Assembly (NCBI RefSeq): GCF_006438725.1
Contig: NZ_RCZD01000004.1
Span: 310,001-374,000, forward strand
DNA from: Ewingella americana
GTDB lineage: Bacteria > Pseudomonadota > Gammaproteobacteria > Enterobacterales > Enterobacteriaceae
Direction: 5' to 3'
Length of the DNA stretch: 64,000 bases
The position numbers and the translations under genes were made by a program. Below, one piece after another: positions 1 through 8,398 of the stretch (positions are counted from its first letter, which is position 1; every line of letters begins with the position of its first letter). The notes beneath the pieces are model-generated. The model was not told where the DNA came from and searched no databases. It saw only the letters and a program-made list of their open reading frames with translations.

Positions 1-640
1 ATGTCCCACCCACTTCAGATTGGTCAGATGACATTCAACCCTATGTTGCCTGCCTTGTATGGCAGAAAAGTGTCAGACAGGCGAGAAACAGTCTGTTCAT
101 TTTTAAACCGTACTGAGATCGCTGCAGGCGTCACATTACTGACGGGTTATGCATTAGCCAAAAGAGGCGTACCCTCAGCCTGCGGTGCAATAGATTCATG
201 ATAAGCGAATAAACTGCACCGTGACCGTGCAGAGGTGCTGTTATTTTTGTTAAAAAATTCCGAATGCAAAAAAATGACAAACCTAAAGTAAATGTCCTGA
301 TGAGAAAAGGGAAATAGCGGTCAACATCAATTTTTGACAATATGATGAAATAATAATTTTCCGAAGATTACATTGTTGTGGCAGGTATTATCACTCTCTC
401 TATCTCCTGCGCTTCGACATAAATATAATTCACCATGTTAAGTAATAATTTAACCGTGACGTACTTCACGATTTTATTTATTGATGGAGAAAAAAGCCTT
501 CAACGCTCAACTTGTTATGCGCAGTAGACTTCCCGCCTCTGGTGATCCTGGCCTCATGCAAGATAGGATCTTCTGTGCGAATTAAAAATGCAGCAGGCAA
601 TAAAGAGCTGCCTTTATTCCCTGCTGCTTCAAACATCATT
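1..640. other. Intergenic stretch with no supported gene
   Basis: No reading frame here has both a ribosome binding site and a recognisable protein. The short frame at 1-201 begins at the window edge, so its upstream context is unseen. The stretch lies beyond the 3' end of the leftward hydrolase gene. I see no strong terminator or RNA gene. Confidence 0.5.
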
Positions 641-1630
641 TCAGTCCGGTAATATACTCTGGCCTATTTTCAGCGGTGAAAAATGCGGCCCTATATCCTT
701 TCTCCCCAGCGTCGCCTGGGCTAATTCCAGTAAAGGCGCATCCAGGGATTCATCGGCCAATTCAAATACACCCCAATGAATGGGTACGGCTTTACGGCAT
801 TTTAGCTCGGAAAACACCGTCACGGCCTGCTGGGGATCCATATGCTGTGCACTCATGAACCATCTTGGTGCATAAGCGCCAATAGGGATGGCAGCAAGAT
901 CGAAGGGACCCAACCGGTGACCGATCTCTTTAAACTGATTGCTATAACCACTGTCGCCGGAGAAATAAAAACGCAGTGCCGCGCTGCTCACCACCCAACC
1001 ACACCACAAAGAGCGATTACGATCCCAGGGTGTCCGCATACTCCAGTGGCGCGCAGGAACGGCATGGAAAGTCAGCCCCCACATGCTGTGCTGCTGCCAC
1101 CAGTCAAGTTCTTCAACATAGTGTGCCCCCTGACGTTCTATCCAGCGCTTCATCCCCAAAGGTACGATAAAAATCAGCTGCGGAAATCGCTTCAGCAGCT
1201 TTTTGATGGTCGACTTATCCAGATGATCATAGTGATTATGCGACAACAGGACATAATCAATTTGCGGCAAGTCTGCGACGCTGGCCGCTACCGGAGTCTT
1301 TCTTTTCGGGCCGTAAAACCGCAATGGCGATGCCCGGTCAGAAAGTGCGGGGTCGGTCAGTACAGTTTTCCCAGCAACCCGGAGCAGTAAGCACGCGTGG
1401 CCGAGAAACCACAGCCGGTCTTCTGTCCCGTTGAAATCCGCTTTTTGCCACCACTGCGCAATAAACTGCTGATAGCCCATCTTGGGTGGTTTTGGCAATT
1501 GCTGCGTTTTACGCTCGCGTTGCCACCGTTTAAAGTCGCCATCCTTGCGATCATGGGGTTCAGGATTGGTGAATCCTTCCGGCGTATGGTGCGCCCTTGT
1601 AGCATCGTAATAGCGATTCTTGACGGTCAT
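641..1630 (-). CDS. Metallo-beta-lactamase-fold hydrolase (UlaG/NAPE-PLD-like)
   Basis: This encodes a 329-residue protein of the metallo-beta-lactamase superfamily. The zinc motif HNHYDH lies near residues 131-136, after a buried GHACLLLR strand near 77-84. Further ligands fit the later FSGDSGY and PIHWG motifs. The long N-terminal region rich in Lys, Arg and Trp resembles the cytosolic enzymes related to NAPE-hydrolysing phospholipase D and UlaG. The substrate cannot be read from the sequence. I chose the ATG at 1630, not the frame's first Met at 1726, because AGGAGTGTT precedes it. It is monocistronic, and no lipid-metabolism partner is adjacent. Confidence 0.85.
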   Translation of the reverse strand: MTVKNRYYDATRAHHTPEGFTNPEPHDRKDGDFKRWQRERKTQQLPKPPKMGYQQFIAQWWQKADFNGTEDRLWFLGHACLLLRVAGKTVLTDPALSDRASPLRFYGPKRKTPVAASVADLPQIDYVLLSHNHYDHLDKSTIKKLLKRFPQLIFIVPLGMKRWIERQGAHYVEELDWWQQHSMWGLTFHAVPARHWSMRTPWDRNRSLWCGWVVSSAALRFYFSGDSGYSNQFKEIGHRLGPFDLAAIPIGAYAPRWFMSAQHMDPQQAVTVFSELKCRKAVPIHWGVFELADESLDAPLLELAQATLGRKDIGPHFSPLKIGQSILPD

Positions 1631-1861
1631 AACACTCCTGCGGTTTCGGGACAATAAATCACAACTGCGCGGGTTGTTGCCTGTTCCGATCACAGGCCAA
1701 ACCTTTAAATAACATAAAATCCACAAACAATGCTTATCACAAAGTGCATGTAAATGTGGCCAGCATGAACCCGACAGGCCAACCTTCCCGCCTTCTTCCC
1801 GCCTTAAGTAAATCTTAAGAAGACAATGTTGTTATGGTGATAAGTAACTCAAGGAGGCAAC

Positions 1862-2152
1862 ATGACTCAGCACAATTCAAGCCGTTCAAGCCTTTTCATC
1901 GAACGTGTTAACAACGGATTTAACACGCAGCGTCAATACTGGGCACTCTGGTTCAAATCACGTCTTCGCCGCACTCGGGTGCCGCAGGTCTTTATGCTGA
2001 TGGCTGGCGTACTGCTCAGCGCATTAATGCTGAGCATCGTTATGGCGACCATTGTTACTTTTGACATCGCTTTGCTTTTGGTTTCAGTGCTCAAAAGGCC
2101 ATTTCACCGCAAAAAAACTCTGCGGTTCACGGTATTCAGGGCCAATGCATGA
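1862..2152 (+). CDS. Small membrane protein of unknown function
   Basis: The gene encodes 96 residues and starts behind a very strong ribosome binding site (AAGGAGGCAAC just before the ATG). The N-terminus is polar and basic. Residues about 43-80 are hydrophobic and could form one long or two short membrane segments, followed by a basic tail. I do not recognise the family. It is divergent from the hydrolase on its left and ends just before a strong hairpin. Translation is well supported; function is unknown. Confidence 0.65.
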   Translation: MTQHNSSRSSLFIERVNNGFNTQRQYWALWFKSRLRRTRVPQVFMLMAGVLLSALMLSIVMATIVTFDIALLLVSVLKRPFHRKKTLRFTVFRANA

Positions 2153-2170
2153 GTCAGACCGTTAAATAAA

Positions 2171-2202
2171 AACCGCGCTGAAAGGTAAGTTTCAGCGCGG
2201 TT
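2171..2202. terminator. Rho-independent terminator between convergent genes
   Basis: A perfect 13-bp stem (AACCGCGCTGAAA and its complement) encloses a 6-nt loop. On the minus strand it is followed by a T-rich run, so it terminates the leftward small gene at 2263-2499. It may also stop the rightward gene ending at 2152. Confidence 0.8.
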
Positions 2203-2262
2203 GGGTATTAATGGAAAACAGTTGTACAAAGTCTTACTGCATACACAGCGTTAAGGCTTTCC

Positions 2263-2499
2263 TCAGGCCGCCTCGGCACAAAGTTTGGTGAGATTTCTGG
2301 CTCCGATCATAAGGGTAGCAACGTAGGATTGTCGGCGGGTAACAACTTCTACCGCCACTCGAGCATTTTTATATTTGATCAGGTAAGTCGAGGGCCAGCC
2401 CTGGCGTCGTGTGCCATAAGCTTTTTCGTGACTGTCAATGGCTGCATGGGCAACCACCAGATGGGAGAGAGTTTTATCACCTTTAATGATGCGCTTCAT
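2263..2499 (-). CDS. Small conserved protein, DUF4060-like
   Basis: A 78-residue basic protein beginning MKRIIKGDKTLSHLVVAHA. The ATG at 2499 is preceded by GCGGAG at good spacing; the upstream Met at 2529 is not. The sequence resembles small enterobacterial DUF4060 proteins from memory of the family, but I could not search. There is no signal peptide or membrane segment. It ends ahead of the hairpin at 2171-2202. The role is unknown. Confidence 0.55.
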   Translation of the reverse strand: MKRIIKGDKTLSHLVVAHAAIDSHEKAYGTRRQGWPSTYLIKYKNARVAVEVVTRRQSYVATLMIGARNLTKLCAEAA

Positions 2500-2632
2500 A
2501 ATGGACTCCGCCTTAGACACAATTGTCAAAATGAGGAAACATTAATCACTTGATACGCATCGCTTTATGCGACGCTTATTCGAATCACTTCTTTGCAACT
2601 TTGTTACAGATTGAGTATCTCTGCGGTTTTCT

Positions 2633-2935
2633 TTATGCGCAAGTTTTACTTAGCAGGAAGCAGATCATCGCTGCGCGCAGCGGTCTGTTGCTGTGAGCAT
2701 TCCAGAGTCCCTGCTCACTGACGATCTGTGCTGACCAGGAGGTTTTATCCGGTGTTTCGGTCGCATTAAGGCTGATTTTGTTGGCGCAGATGATCGGCCA
2801 TGCATCGGTGGGGTTATTACAATAATCTTTGCCTTTGACGCCGCCGTAGGGATACCACTTCTCAGGTTCTTCGCCGGTCAGCAGGGCAATACCGTGGTTC
2901 ACTTCACTGTCGTTCTCTTCGGACCATTTAATCAT
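2633..2935 (-). CDS. NinX/DUF2591-like protein
   Basis: A 100-residue protein. Its pattern of an N-terminal segment, then YCNNPTDAWPII in the middle and RPLRAAMICFLLSK at the C-terminus matches the phage-derived DUF2591 family (NinX of lambdoid phages), where a tyrosine-to-tryptophan stretch precedes a proline-isoleucine core and the C-terminus reads LRAAMRC. The start at 2935 has GGAAAG upstream. No other phage gene is adjacent, so it is probably a domesticated phage gene. Function in this family is not established. Confidence 0.65.
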   Translation of the reverse strand: MIKWSEENDSEVNHGIALLTGEEPEKWYPYGGVKGKDYCNNPTDAWPIICANKISLNATETPDKTSWSAQIVSEQGLWNAHSNRPLRAAMICFLLSKTCA

Positions 2936-3037
2936 GAGTCTTTCCATCATATGAAATTGCTGCGTTGCAATGAGGCTACGACAAAATTAAGACAGTTTTA
3001 TGACCGGTGAAGTGACAGTAAAGTACAGATAAAGAAA

Positions 3038-3060
3038 AGCCCGCCGGGATTGGGCGGGCT
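3038..3060 (-). terminator. Terminator downstream of yebO
   Basis: The 8-bp GC-rich stem AGCCCGCC/GGCGGGCT is followed on the minus strand by TTTTCTTT, placing it just after the yebO stop. Confidence 0.75.
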
Positions 3061-3078
3061 CTCATCAAAAACGAAGGA

Positions 3079-3351
3079 TTATCTTTCTGGAATAAACCCA
3101 CGCAGACTGAGTGCAGAATCATCATCCATCAATTCCACGGGTGCCTGCCCCTCAACCTGCCCGGCTAAAATTTTCAACAACTCAGTTTGTTGGCGCTGAT
3201 GATCAGCAATTTCCTGCAAAAGCTGAATTTGTTGGTTGGCGCGGACGCTGGCCCGATTGACAACAAACCACAGCAGTAAAAACAGTAAAACAAAAAGTAC
3301 ACACAGCACCAATGAGGCCAGGCTGGATTGGCCCATTGCGAGATCAAACAT
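3079..3351 (-). CDS. yebO: YebO family single-pass membrane protein
   Basis: Encodes 90 residues with one N-terminal membrane segment (about residues 12-31), then an NRASVRANQQIQLLQEI stretch and a coiled-coil-like Gln-rich region. This matches E. coli YebO, which has a membrane segment followed by NRAS. As in E. coli, the gene is downstream of mgrB with yobH nearby. YebO's biochemical role is not established. It may be co-transcribed with mgrB from the PhoP-type promoter. Confidence 0.85.
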   Translation of the reverse strand: MFDLAMGQSSLASLVLCVLFVLLFLLLWFVVNRASVRANQQIQLLQEIADHQRQQTELLKILAGQVEGQAPVELMDDDSALSLRGFIPER

Positions 3352-3464
3352 TGACTACCCTACTGCTTAATTTTTCCGAACGGATATCTTACCACTCCAA
3401 CTCGGTCAGGGAAGACATTCGCAAAAAAACAGCGCTTCCGGCTCCAGGACCTCCGCCCACAATG

Positions 3465-3680
3465 CTACCAGGGGATAAAAGAGGTGATCGAACAGACACC
3501 CAGATCAAAATTTCCACCCTGGTCACAATAGCTATTCAGCGCAAGAAGATACAACGCGACGCAGACAAACAGAAAAACCACGAACATCAAGATTTTCCTG
3601 ATATTGAAGACTGGCCTTTTCAGTTTGACGGCACCTTGCTTACGGTTTAAAGCGCGTTTATTGAGGCTCAAAGTCTGCAC
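3465..3680 (-). CDS. mgrB: PhoP/PhoQ feedback inhibitor MgrB
   Basis: MgrB is a small inner-membrane protein that binds PhoQ and represses the PhoPQ system. The C-terminus here reads NSYCDQGGNFDLGVCSITSF then IPW, keeping the two periplasmic cysteines and the FIPW ending of E. coli MgrB. The membrane segment is MFVVFLFVCVALYLLAL. The frame allows 71 residues from a GTG at 3680, longer than E. coli's 47, and no good ribosome binding site marks that GTG. Internal starts (TTG or ATG near the membrane segment, preceded by AGGAAAATC) are possible. The identity is firm; the start is not. Confidence 0.85.
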   Translation of the reverse strand: MQTLSLNKRALNRKQGAVKLKRPVFNIRKILMFVVFLFVCVALYLLALNSYCDQGGNFDLGVCSITSFIPW

Positions 3681-3705
3681 CCGACACGTAGATAATAATT
3701 GATTA

Positions 3706-3740
3706 ATCCTACGCCATGGAACTTAAACAAAATTATAACA
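3706..3740 (-). promoter_or_regulatory. PhoP-box-like promoter of mgrB
   Basis: Read on the minus strand, TGTTAT-N5-TGTTTA (3740-3724) is a direct repeat matching the PhoP box (T/G)GTTTA-N5-(T/G)GTTTA, with the last two bases of the first half swapped. Twelve bases later comes TAGGAT (3711-3706), a plausible -10. That spacing is typical of PhoP-activated promoters, and mgrB is a known PhoP target. Confidence 0.7.
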
Positions 3741-4026
3741 AAGTATTCTGCATATTCTCCCTGAGCACGGATTCCTTAACGACATGTCGTAGAAATGTCT
3801 GACACGGCCCTTCAATGGAATCAGGGACATTCCACCGCTTCTCATTCCTGAGCAATAGCACAGAGATTTACACTGAATGGTCCTGTAAAGGGTCATTTTT
3901 ATGCATTCTGAAGCAGCTAAGAATTACCTGTATTTTTCAGTGAGGGATAGCGATGAAATATCCATTACATCTATACTTCTCAACATCCTGAGGCCCTCAG
4001 GAAATACAATAAGAGGAATACTGCTG

Positions 4027-4263
4027 ATGAGTGCAATCAAAGCCATCATAGTACTGGCGATTATTTACGCCGTTTTTCTGTTTTCAGGTTATGGCGTGAC
4101 GGTAGGCAGCAGTGAAAATGCCGCAGGCTTGGGGCTTAAGTGTCAATATTTGACAGCGAGGGGCATCGTCGATTCCCAGTATTTGCATACTGACAGCGGG
4201 ATTATCGGCGTGGCTAAATGTCCTATTTTCAAACAGGTCGATGAAGTCGTAGATAAAAAATAA
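4027..4263 (+). CDS. yobH: YobH family protein
   Basis: A 78-residue protein with an N-terminal hydrophobic segment (residues about 5-22), then SGYGVTVGSSENAAGLGLKC and YLTARG, closely matching E. coli YobH. The start at 4027 follows AGAGGAAT at good spacing; the upstream Met at 3901 would add an unrelated 42 residues. It is divergent from mgrB/yebO, the same neighbourhood as in E. coli. Its function is unknown; it looks exported or membrane-anchored with a conserved Cys pair. Confidence 0.85.
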   Translation: MSAIKAIIVLAIIYAVFLFSGYGVTVGSSENAAGLGLKCQYLTARGIVDSQYLHTDSGIIGVAKCPIFKQVDEVVDKK

Positions 4264-4269
4264 TGCTCA

Positions 4270-4293
4270 GGATGCCTGCTATTGCGGGCATCC
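4270..4293 (+). terminator. Terminator downstream of yobH
   Basis: The stem GGATGCC/GGCATCC, extended by a wobble pair, is followed by TTCTTT and lies 7 nt after the yobH stop. Confidence 0.7.
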
Positions 4294-4319
4294 TTCTTTA
4301 CTATTCCACCATACCGCGA

Positions 4320-4565
4320 TTAACTGTCGTGCTTGGTAAATTTCAGATCAATAAGAGAGATGGCTTTCTCGATAGCGCGTTTAGTCACAGGATCTGACCC
4401 TGCCGGGTGGCGTGAGAAATCAATACTTTTCAGCTGATGCGACATTTTGTCACGCACTTCCGTCGGCGCAATCACATCGATCACATCCAGAATCTGCTTA
4501 ATCACTAACTGACACGCCACCAGATCGGATTCAAATTCCTGCTCTTTCGTTAATAGCTCAGACAT
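4320..4565 (-). CDS. Small cytosolic protein, DUF2766-like
   Basis: An 81-residue acidic protein starting [21 protein letters not shown] chose the ATG at 4565 because GGAG precedes it; the upstream Met at 4595 lacks one. The core [20 protein letters not shown] and the ending SLIDLKF resemble the small enterobacterial DUF2766 family from memory. It is predicted to be helical, with no membrane segment. Function is unknown. It converges with yobH across the terminator. Confidence 0.6.
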   Translation of the reverse strand: MSELLTKEQEFESDLVACQLVIKQILDVIDVIAPTEVRDKMSHQLKSIDFSRHPAGSDPVTKRAIEKAISLIDLKFTKHDS

Positions 4566-4766
4566 GCGGGCTCCTTTCTCTATTCCACTCATCATAAAAT
4601 TGCGGCCGTCAGAATAACATGTCGCGTACTCTTTTTACCCCGCCCTGTTCGTTATCTCAAAGGTTGCCGCCAAGGCTGCTCAAATATCAGCCAAACGGAC
4701 AGGCCCGGCTGTGGTTATAACAGCAAATCTTCTATGCTTAATAGAGTGGAGCGAAAAGGGGAAACT

Positions 4767-4958
4767 ATGTTCGCACTTGTATTAACCATTTGTTATCTCG
4801 GTGGCGGCTGCGAAGATTTAGCCATCGATGCTTTTGATACCAAGCAACAATGTATGGTGGCTATGCGCCAGGAAGGTTTACGCCACGCGGCATGTTACCC
4901 CATTGAAGATTTCATTGATGGTTACTGGTCACCGGCTCAGGAAAATGCCGACTTCTGA
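4767..4958 (+). CDS. yebW: YebW family (DUF1482) small protein
   Basis: Encodes 63 residues. The beginning MFALVLTICYLGGGCEDLAI and the ending PIEDFIDGYWSPAQ match E. coli YebW closely, including the cysteine positions. The start at 4767 follows AAGGGGAAACT, a good ribosome binding site. No function has been assigned to the family. A near-palindrome at 4709-4723 upstream resembles but does not meet the LexA consensus. Confidence 0.85.
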   Translation: MFALVLTICYLGGGCEDLAIDAFDTKQQCMVAMRQEGLRHAACYPIEDFIDGYWSPAQENADF

Positions 4959-5100
4959 GGCCAAGATCCCCTATTTTATGCTGTTCTTGGCCCTTGCTTA
5001 ACATAAATGTAACTAAAGTATTGCCAAACATGACGACCAAAGGTATCACTACCCTGTTACTCATTGATATTTAACTATATTGACAGGGCAGGAAATGGCA

Positions 5101-6744
5101 ATGACGATGCAAAGACGTAAAGCGGTTTTCAAGAAAATCCCTCTGGCTCTCTTTCTTTCCGGTGCTTTCCTTACTTACTTTCCCGCGTTTGCCGCACAGG
5201 TACCTGCAGGCGTTGAACTGGCAGCAAAACAGGAAATAGTGCGTAACAACGGCAGCGAACCGGCTTCCCTTGACTCCCACAAAGTCTCCAGCGATGTGGA
5301 ATTCAATATTCTCGGCGATCTGTTCACCGGTCTTGTGATCATTGATGACCAGGGCAATCCTCATCCCTCTTTAGCCACAAGCTGGGAGAATAAAGATAAC
5401 AAGGTCTGGACGTTCCATTTACGCCCGGATATCAAATGGTCTGACGGCTCACCCATTACCGCTCAAGACGTGGTCTTCAGCTGGCGTCGCTTGGTCGACC
5501 CGACTATCGGTTCACCGTACGCGACCTATCCCGGCAGTATGCACATGCTTAATGCCGTTGATATCGTCAACGGCAAGAAGAAACCGGATACGTTGGGCGT
5601 GAAAGCGCTGGATGAACACACGGTTGAGGTCACGCTGGATCAACCTATTTCTTATTTCCTCGGTATGCTGGCCCACCCGACCCTCTTCCCGCTCAATGAG
5701 GCCGCCATTACAAAATACGGTGATAAATGGACTCAGCCGGGCAATTTAGTCAGCAGCGGTCCTTTTAAACTTGATAGCTGGACAGTCAACGAACGCGTTG
5801 TTGCCGTGCGCAACCCTAATTATTGGGACAACGAACACACCGTCATCAATAAAGTCACGTATTTACCGATTGTTTCCGGCACCGCAGACGTAAACCGCTA
5901 TAAAGCCGGCGAAATTGACATCACATCAACGGTTCCAGAAATACAATTTTCCTCACTGAAAAAACAGTTGGGTGGTCAGGTTCACGTCGGCCCTAAACTG
6001 GGTGTTTATTACTACTCACTGAATACGTCCAAACCGCCATTTAACGATGCCCGCGTCCGTTTAGCCCTCAACCTTGCCTTAGATAAAGACATTATTGCTG
6101 GCAAAGTGTTGGGCCAGGGGCAAAAGCCGGCATGGAATATCGTCCCGGATAACACCGGTGGTTTTGATTTTAAGAAAAGTAAATATCAGCAAATGACTCA
6201 GGAACAGCGTGTCGCTGAAGCGAAAAAACTGCTCAGTGAGGCCGGTTATGGCCCTGATAAGCCCCTGAAATTTAATCTGCTGTATAACACCTCAGAATCA
6301 CATCAGCGCATCGCTATCGCAGCGACATCCATGTGGAAGAAAAATCTGGGCGTTGACGCCACACTGCAGAATCAGGAGTGGAAAACCATGCTGGATACCA
6401 AGCGTCAGGGAAACTATGACGCTATACGTTATGCCTGGATTGCCGATTACAACGAGCCATCAACGTTCCTCAATACACTGCGCACGGGTGACAGCGAGAA
6501 CTCATCGAAGTTTAGTGATCCCGCTTATGACAAAGCGCTGGATAACGCTTTAAATGCAACCGACAAAGCGCAAGTCGGTCAGTATTATCAAGAGGCTGAA
6601 AATATTTTGAGTACTCAGGTACCGGTGATCCCGCTGTACCAGTATGTAAGTGCCAAACTGGTCAAACCTTATGTGGGTGGCTATGACAATCTCAGCCCGC
6701 TGGGATATATCTACGCCAAAGATTTATACGTTATTAAGCATTAA
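5101..6744 (+). CDS. Periplasmic oligopeptide/murein-peptide binding protein (OppA/MppA type)
   Basis: A 547-residue family-5 solute-binding protein. It has a Sec signal (basic MTMQRRKAVFKK, hydrophobic stretch, then PAFAAQ) and the family pattern DLFTGLVIID...W.FHLR.DIKWSDGSPITAQDVVFSWRR. The start at 5101 is favoured by AGGA seven bases upstream; earlier in-frame Mets are too close to it. No oppBCDF permease genes are adjacent. It therefore probably delivers oligopeptides, or murein tripeptide if it is MppA, to a permease encoded elsewhere. Which of OppA or MppA it is cannot be settled from sequence alone. Confidence 0.85.
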   Translation: MTMQRRKAVFKKIPLALFLSGAFLTYFPAFAAQVPAGVELAAKQEIVRNNGSEPASLDSHKVSSDVEFNILGDLFTGLVIIDDQGNPHPSLATSWENKDNKVWTFHLRPDIKWSDGSPITAQDVVFSWRRLVDPTIGSPYATYPGSMHMLNAVDIVNGKKKPDTLGVKALDEHTVEVTLDQPISYFLGMLAHPTLFPLNEAAITKYGDKWTQPGNLVSSGPFKLDSWTVNERVVAVRNPNYWDNEHTVINKVTYLPIVSGTADVNRYKAGEIDITSTVPEIQFSSLKKQLGGQVHVGPKLGVYYYSLNTSKPPFNDARVRLALNLALDKDIIAGKVLGQGQKPAWNIVPDNTGGFDFKKSKYQQMTQEQRVAEAKKLLSEAGYGPDKPLKFNLLYNTSESHQRIAIAATSMWKKNLGVDATLQNQEWKTMLDTKRQGNYDAIRYAWIADYNEPSTFLNTLRTGDSENSSKFSDPAYDKALDNALNATDKAQVGQYYQEAENILSTQVPVIPLYQYVSAKLVKPYVGGYDNLSPLGYIYAKDLYVIKH

Positions 6745-6778
6745 AAACGTTATTAAATAATCGGTAACACCTGTTTTC

Positions 6779-6819
6779 ATACGGCTTTCTGGCAGGCTTC
6801 AGCCACCGGGAAGCCGTAT
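6779..6819 (+). terminator. Possible terminator hairpin after the binding-protein gene
   Basis: An ATACGGCTT/AAGCCGTAT stem with a nested TGGC/GCCA stem sits 35 nt after the stop. No T-run follows, so it may act as a stability hairpin and not a terminator. Confidence 0.4.
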
Positions 6820-6936
6820 TCGCACCCTGCCATCGGCCCCCTGTTTTCTTCACATGCTAAAAATCCCTGCTCCACGAGACTTGCCACGCCGTGTCCAGAT
6901 GCTAAATTGGGTATAAATCACACAACGGGAGGTAAG

Positions 6937-7155
6937 ATGAAATTCTCGGAAAGTGAGATCCAACCACTATGGGATGAAGTCTCGCGCATTATTGGTGATG
7001 CCGTCATTCAACTGCATCATCACGGTAAACCCTTTAACGCGGAGGCACTGGTCGGGTATCTTAGCCACCAACTGGGCGAAGCCGGAGAGGTAAAACGCCG
7101 CGTCCTGCTGGGTGCTGCGATTAATATGTTGAAAACTAACCGCATGCGTAACTGA
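6937..7155 (+). CDS. Small YmgB/AriR-like biofilm-type regulator (tentative)
   Basis: A 72-residue helical protein starting MKFSESEIQPLWDEVSRIIG at 6937 behind GGGAGGTAAG. The pattern I(I/L)G.AV..L...G...N...L...L, then a late helix beginning RR.LL..AI, resembles the connector-protein family of E. coli YmgB/AriR. The resemblance is by eye only. It stands alone and converges with the next gene. It would act in the cytosol as a small protein-binding regulator if the assignment holds. Confidence 0.5.
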   Translation: MKFSESEIQPLWDEVSRIIGDAVIQLHHHGKPFNAEALVGYLSHQLGEAGEVKRRVLLGAAINMLKTNRMRN

Positions 7156-7169
7156 TCACCCGCATCAGG

Positions 7170-7526
7170 TCAGGCTGAAAGCACAATCTCGGGCGACACT
7201 GTGCGCAGACACTTTTCGAGCACCACATAACTGCCTTTATCGCCATACACGTGGCTGTTGATCACCATCCAGTGCAGTGTGGCTTCAAAGTCTGCAATCA
7301 GTTCCCGTGCATCCAGCCACGGTTCTCCGACTCTTTCTCCTTCGTGATCGATAAAAAAGTAGTCGTAATTCGCGGCCGTAACAAAAATGCTGCTTGGCGC
7401 ATCGGCATTCGCTTCTTTATCGATAGCCCACCCGATGACCTCCTCCCCAAGTTCCCCCTGAGCCAGCGCCCGGTTGATGATCCCCAGCGTATCGAACTCA
7501 ACGGGGCGGGGTAATGCCTCGATCAT
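7170..7526 (-). CDS. Hypothetical protein, 118 residues
   Basis: I do not recognise this family. The ATG at 7526 is preceded by AGGG at good spacing; the long frame upstream is not conserved-looking. The protein is acidic with many aromatics (YDYFFIDHEGERVGEPWLD, then FEATLHWMVINSHVYGDKGS) and has no signal or membrane segment. It looks like a small globular cytosolic protein. No neighbour suggests a role. Confidence 0.55.
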   Translation of the reverse strand: MIEALPRPVEFDTLGIINRALAQGELGEEVIGWAIDKEANADAPSSIFVTAANYDYFFIDHEGERVGEPWLDARELIADFEATLHWMVINSHVYGDKGSYVVLEKCLRTVSPEIVLSA

Positions 7527-7696
7527 TGTGGCCCTAATTGTTTTATAAAAAAGAACGAAATTTTGCATGACCACCTCGAATATGCACCCACTCATCCTCC
7601 GGCTACACACGTAGCCAGAGGATAATTGTCGGTAAACTGATTTATTAATTAGAAGGTTCGCAGTAAAAAGCGTTACCTCAACGTCACTCACCCATC

Positions 7697-7984
7697 TTAT
7701 TTAGACTGAGCCGCCCTTCCCTGAGCAAACAGAAATATTCTTTGGGTAATATCATCCGCCCCCAGGATATTACCTTTTTGTTCCAGGTTGGCGCGGGCGT
7801 AGGCAATATTATGGGCCTGATCGACCATCGTGATCACCTTATCACGCGTATTTTTATCAAGATTCCCAAGTAAAGTTGTCAGGATTGCCTGATAAGCGTT
7901 CGACGCGTAGGTCAGCTGTTTTTCGCGTTGTTCAAGCGCATCAATACGCGCTACCAGAGACTGCAAAAGGTCATGATCAGACAT
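7697..7984 (-). CDS. Hypothetical helical protein, 95 residues
   Basis: The start at 7984 (MSDHDLLQSLVARIDALEQR) has AGAAGGA upstream. Residues about 5-25 form a heptad-like coiled coil, followed by more helix (NAYQAILTTLLGNLDKNTRD). There is no signal peptide or membrane segment. I do not recognise the family. It is likely a cytosolic oligomer, with unknown function. Confidence 0.6.
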   Translation of the reverse strand: MSDHDLLQSLVARIDALEQREKQLTYASNAYQAILTTLLGNLDKNTRDKVITMVDQAHNIAYARANLEQKGNILGADDITQRIFLFAQGRAAQSK

Positions 7985-8398
7985 AGCGGCATCCTTCTGT
8001 TCTGGTGGATATGACCTCATTTAATACTGGCAGCGAATGAGTGCTCCATGCATACCACAAGGTTTGTTAATAAGTTTAGCAGAAACAGAAAAAGTGCTTT
8101 GTGGCCGTTTACCCCCGGAGGTAAACATCCGGCTGATAGCGCTCCATCAATATATTCATTAAACCAATATTCAACAGATCATCAACTCCCTGTGCTAATG
8201 AATCGAGTTGTAACTGTGATAATTATTTTTACTGGCAAGCGAACGCAGATGCCTTCTGGTTTACCACGCTATATCGAAAATTTTGCGTAACAACCGCAGT
8301 ACCTGGTTACAGATAGATGAATGGCATAACGTCCCGTGCTGTGACATTTTCACCATCAGGTTTACTGGATTAACATGATGAAGAGTGAGATGAGATTT
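7985..8398. other. Intergenic stretch, no gene seen
   Basis: This stretch lies upstream of two divergent genes and probably holds both promoters. A GTTTACC/GGTAAAC hairpin at about 8109-8128 has no T-run. No reading frame with a ribosome binding site or recognised product is present. Confidence 0.45.

Noticed and set aside
1-201. 66-residue frame at the left edge
   Set aside because: It begins at the window edge with unseen upstream context, and the sequence matches no family I recognise.
4709-4723. CTGTGGTTATAACAG upstream of yebW as a LexA box
   Set aside because: The spacing between CTG and CAG is nine bases, one short of the LexA requirement of ten, so SOS control is not supported.
8048-8290. 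80-residue frame upstream of the glycine-zipper gene
   Set aside because: It has no ribosome binding site, a Ser/Arg/Asn-rich chance-like composition and no recognised motif.
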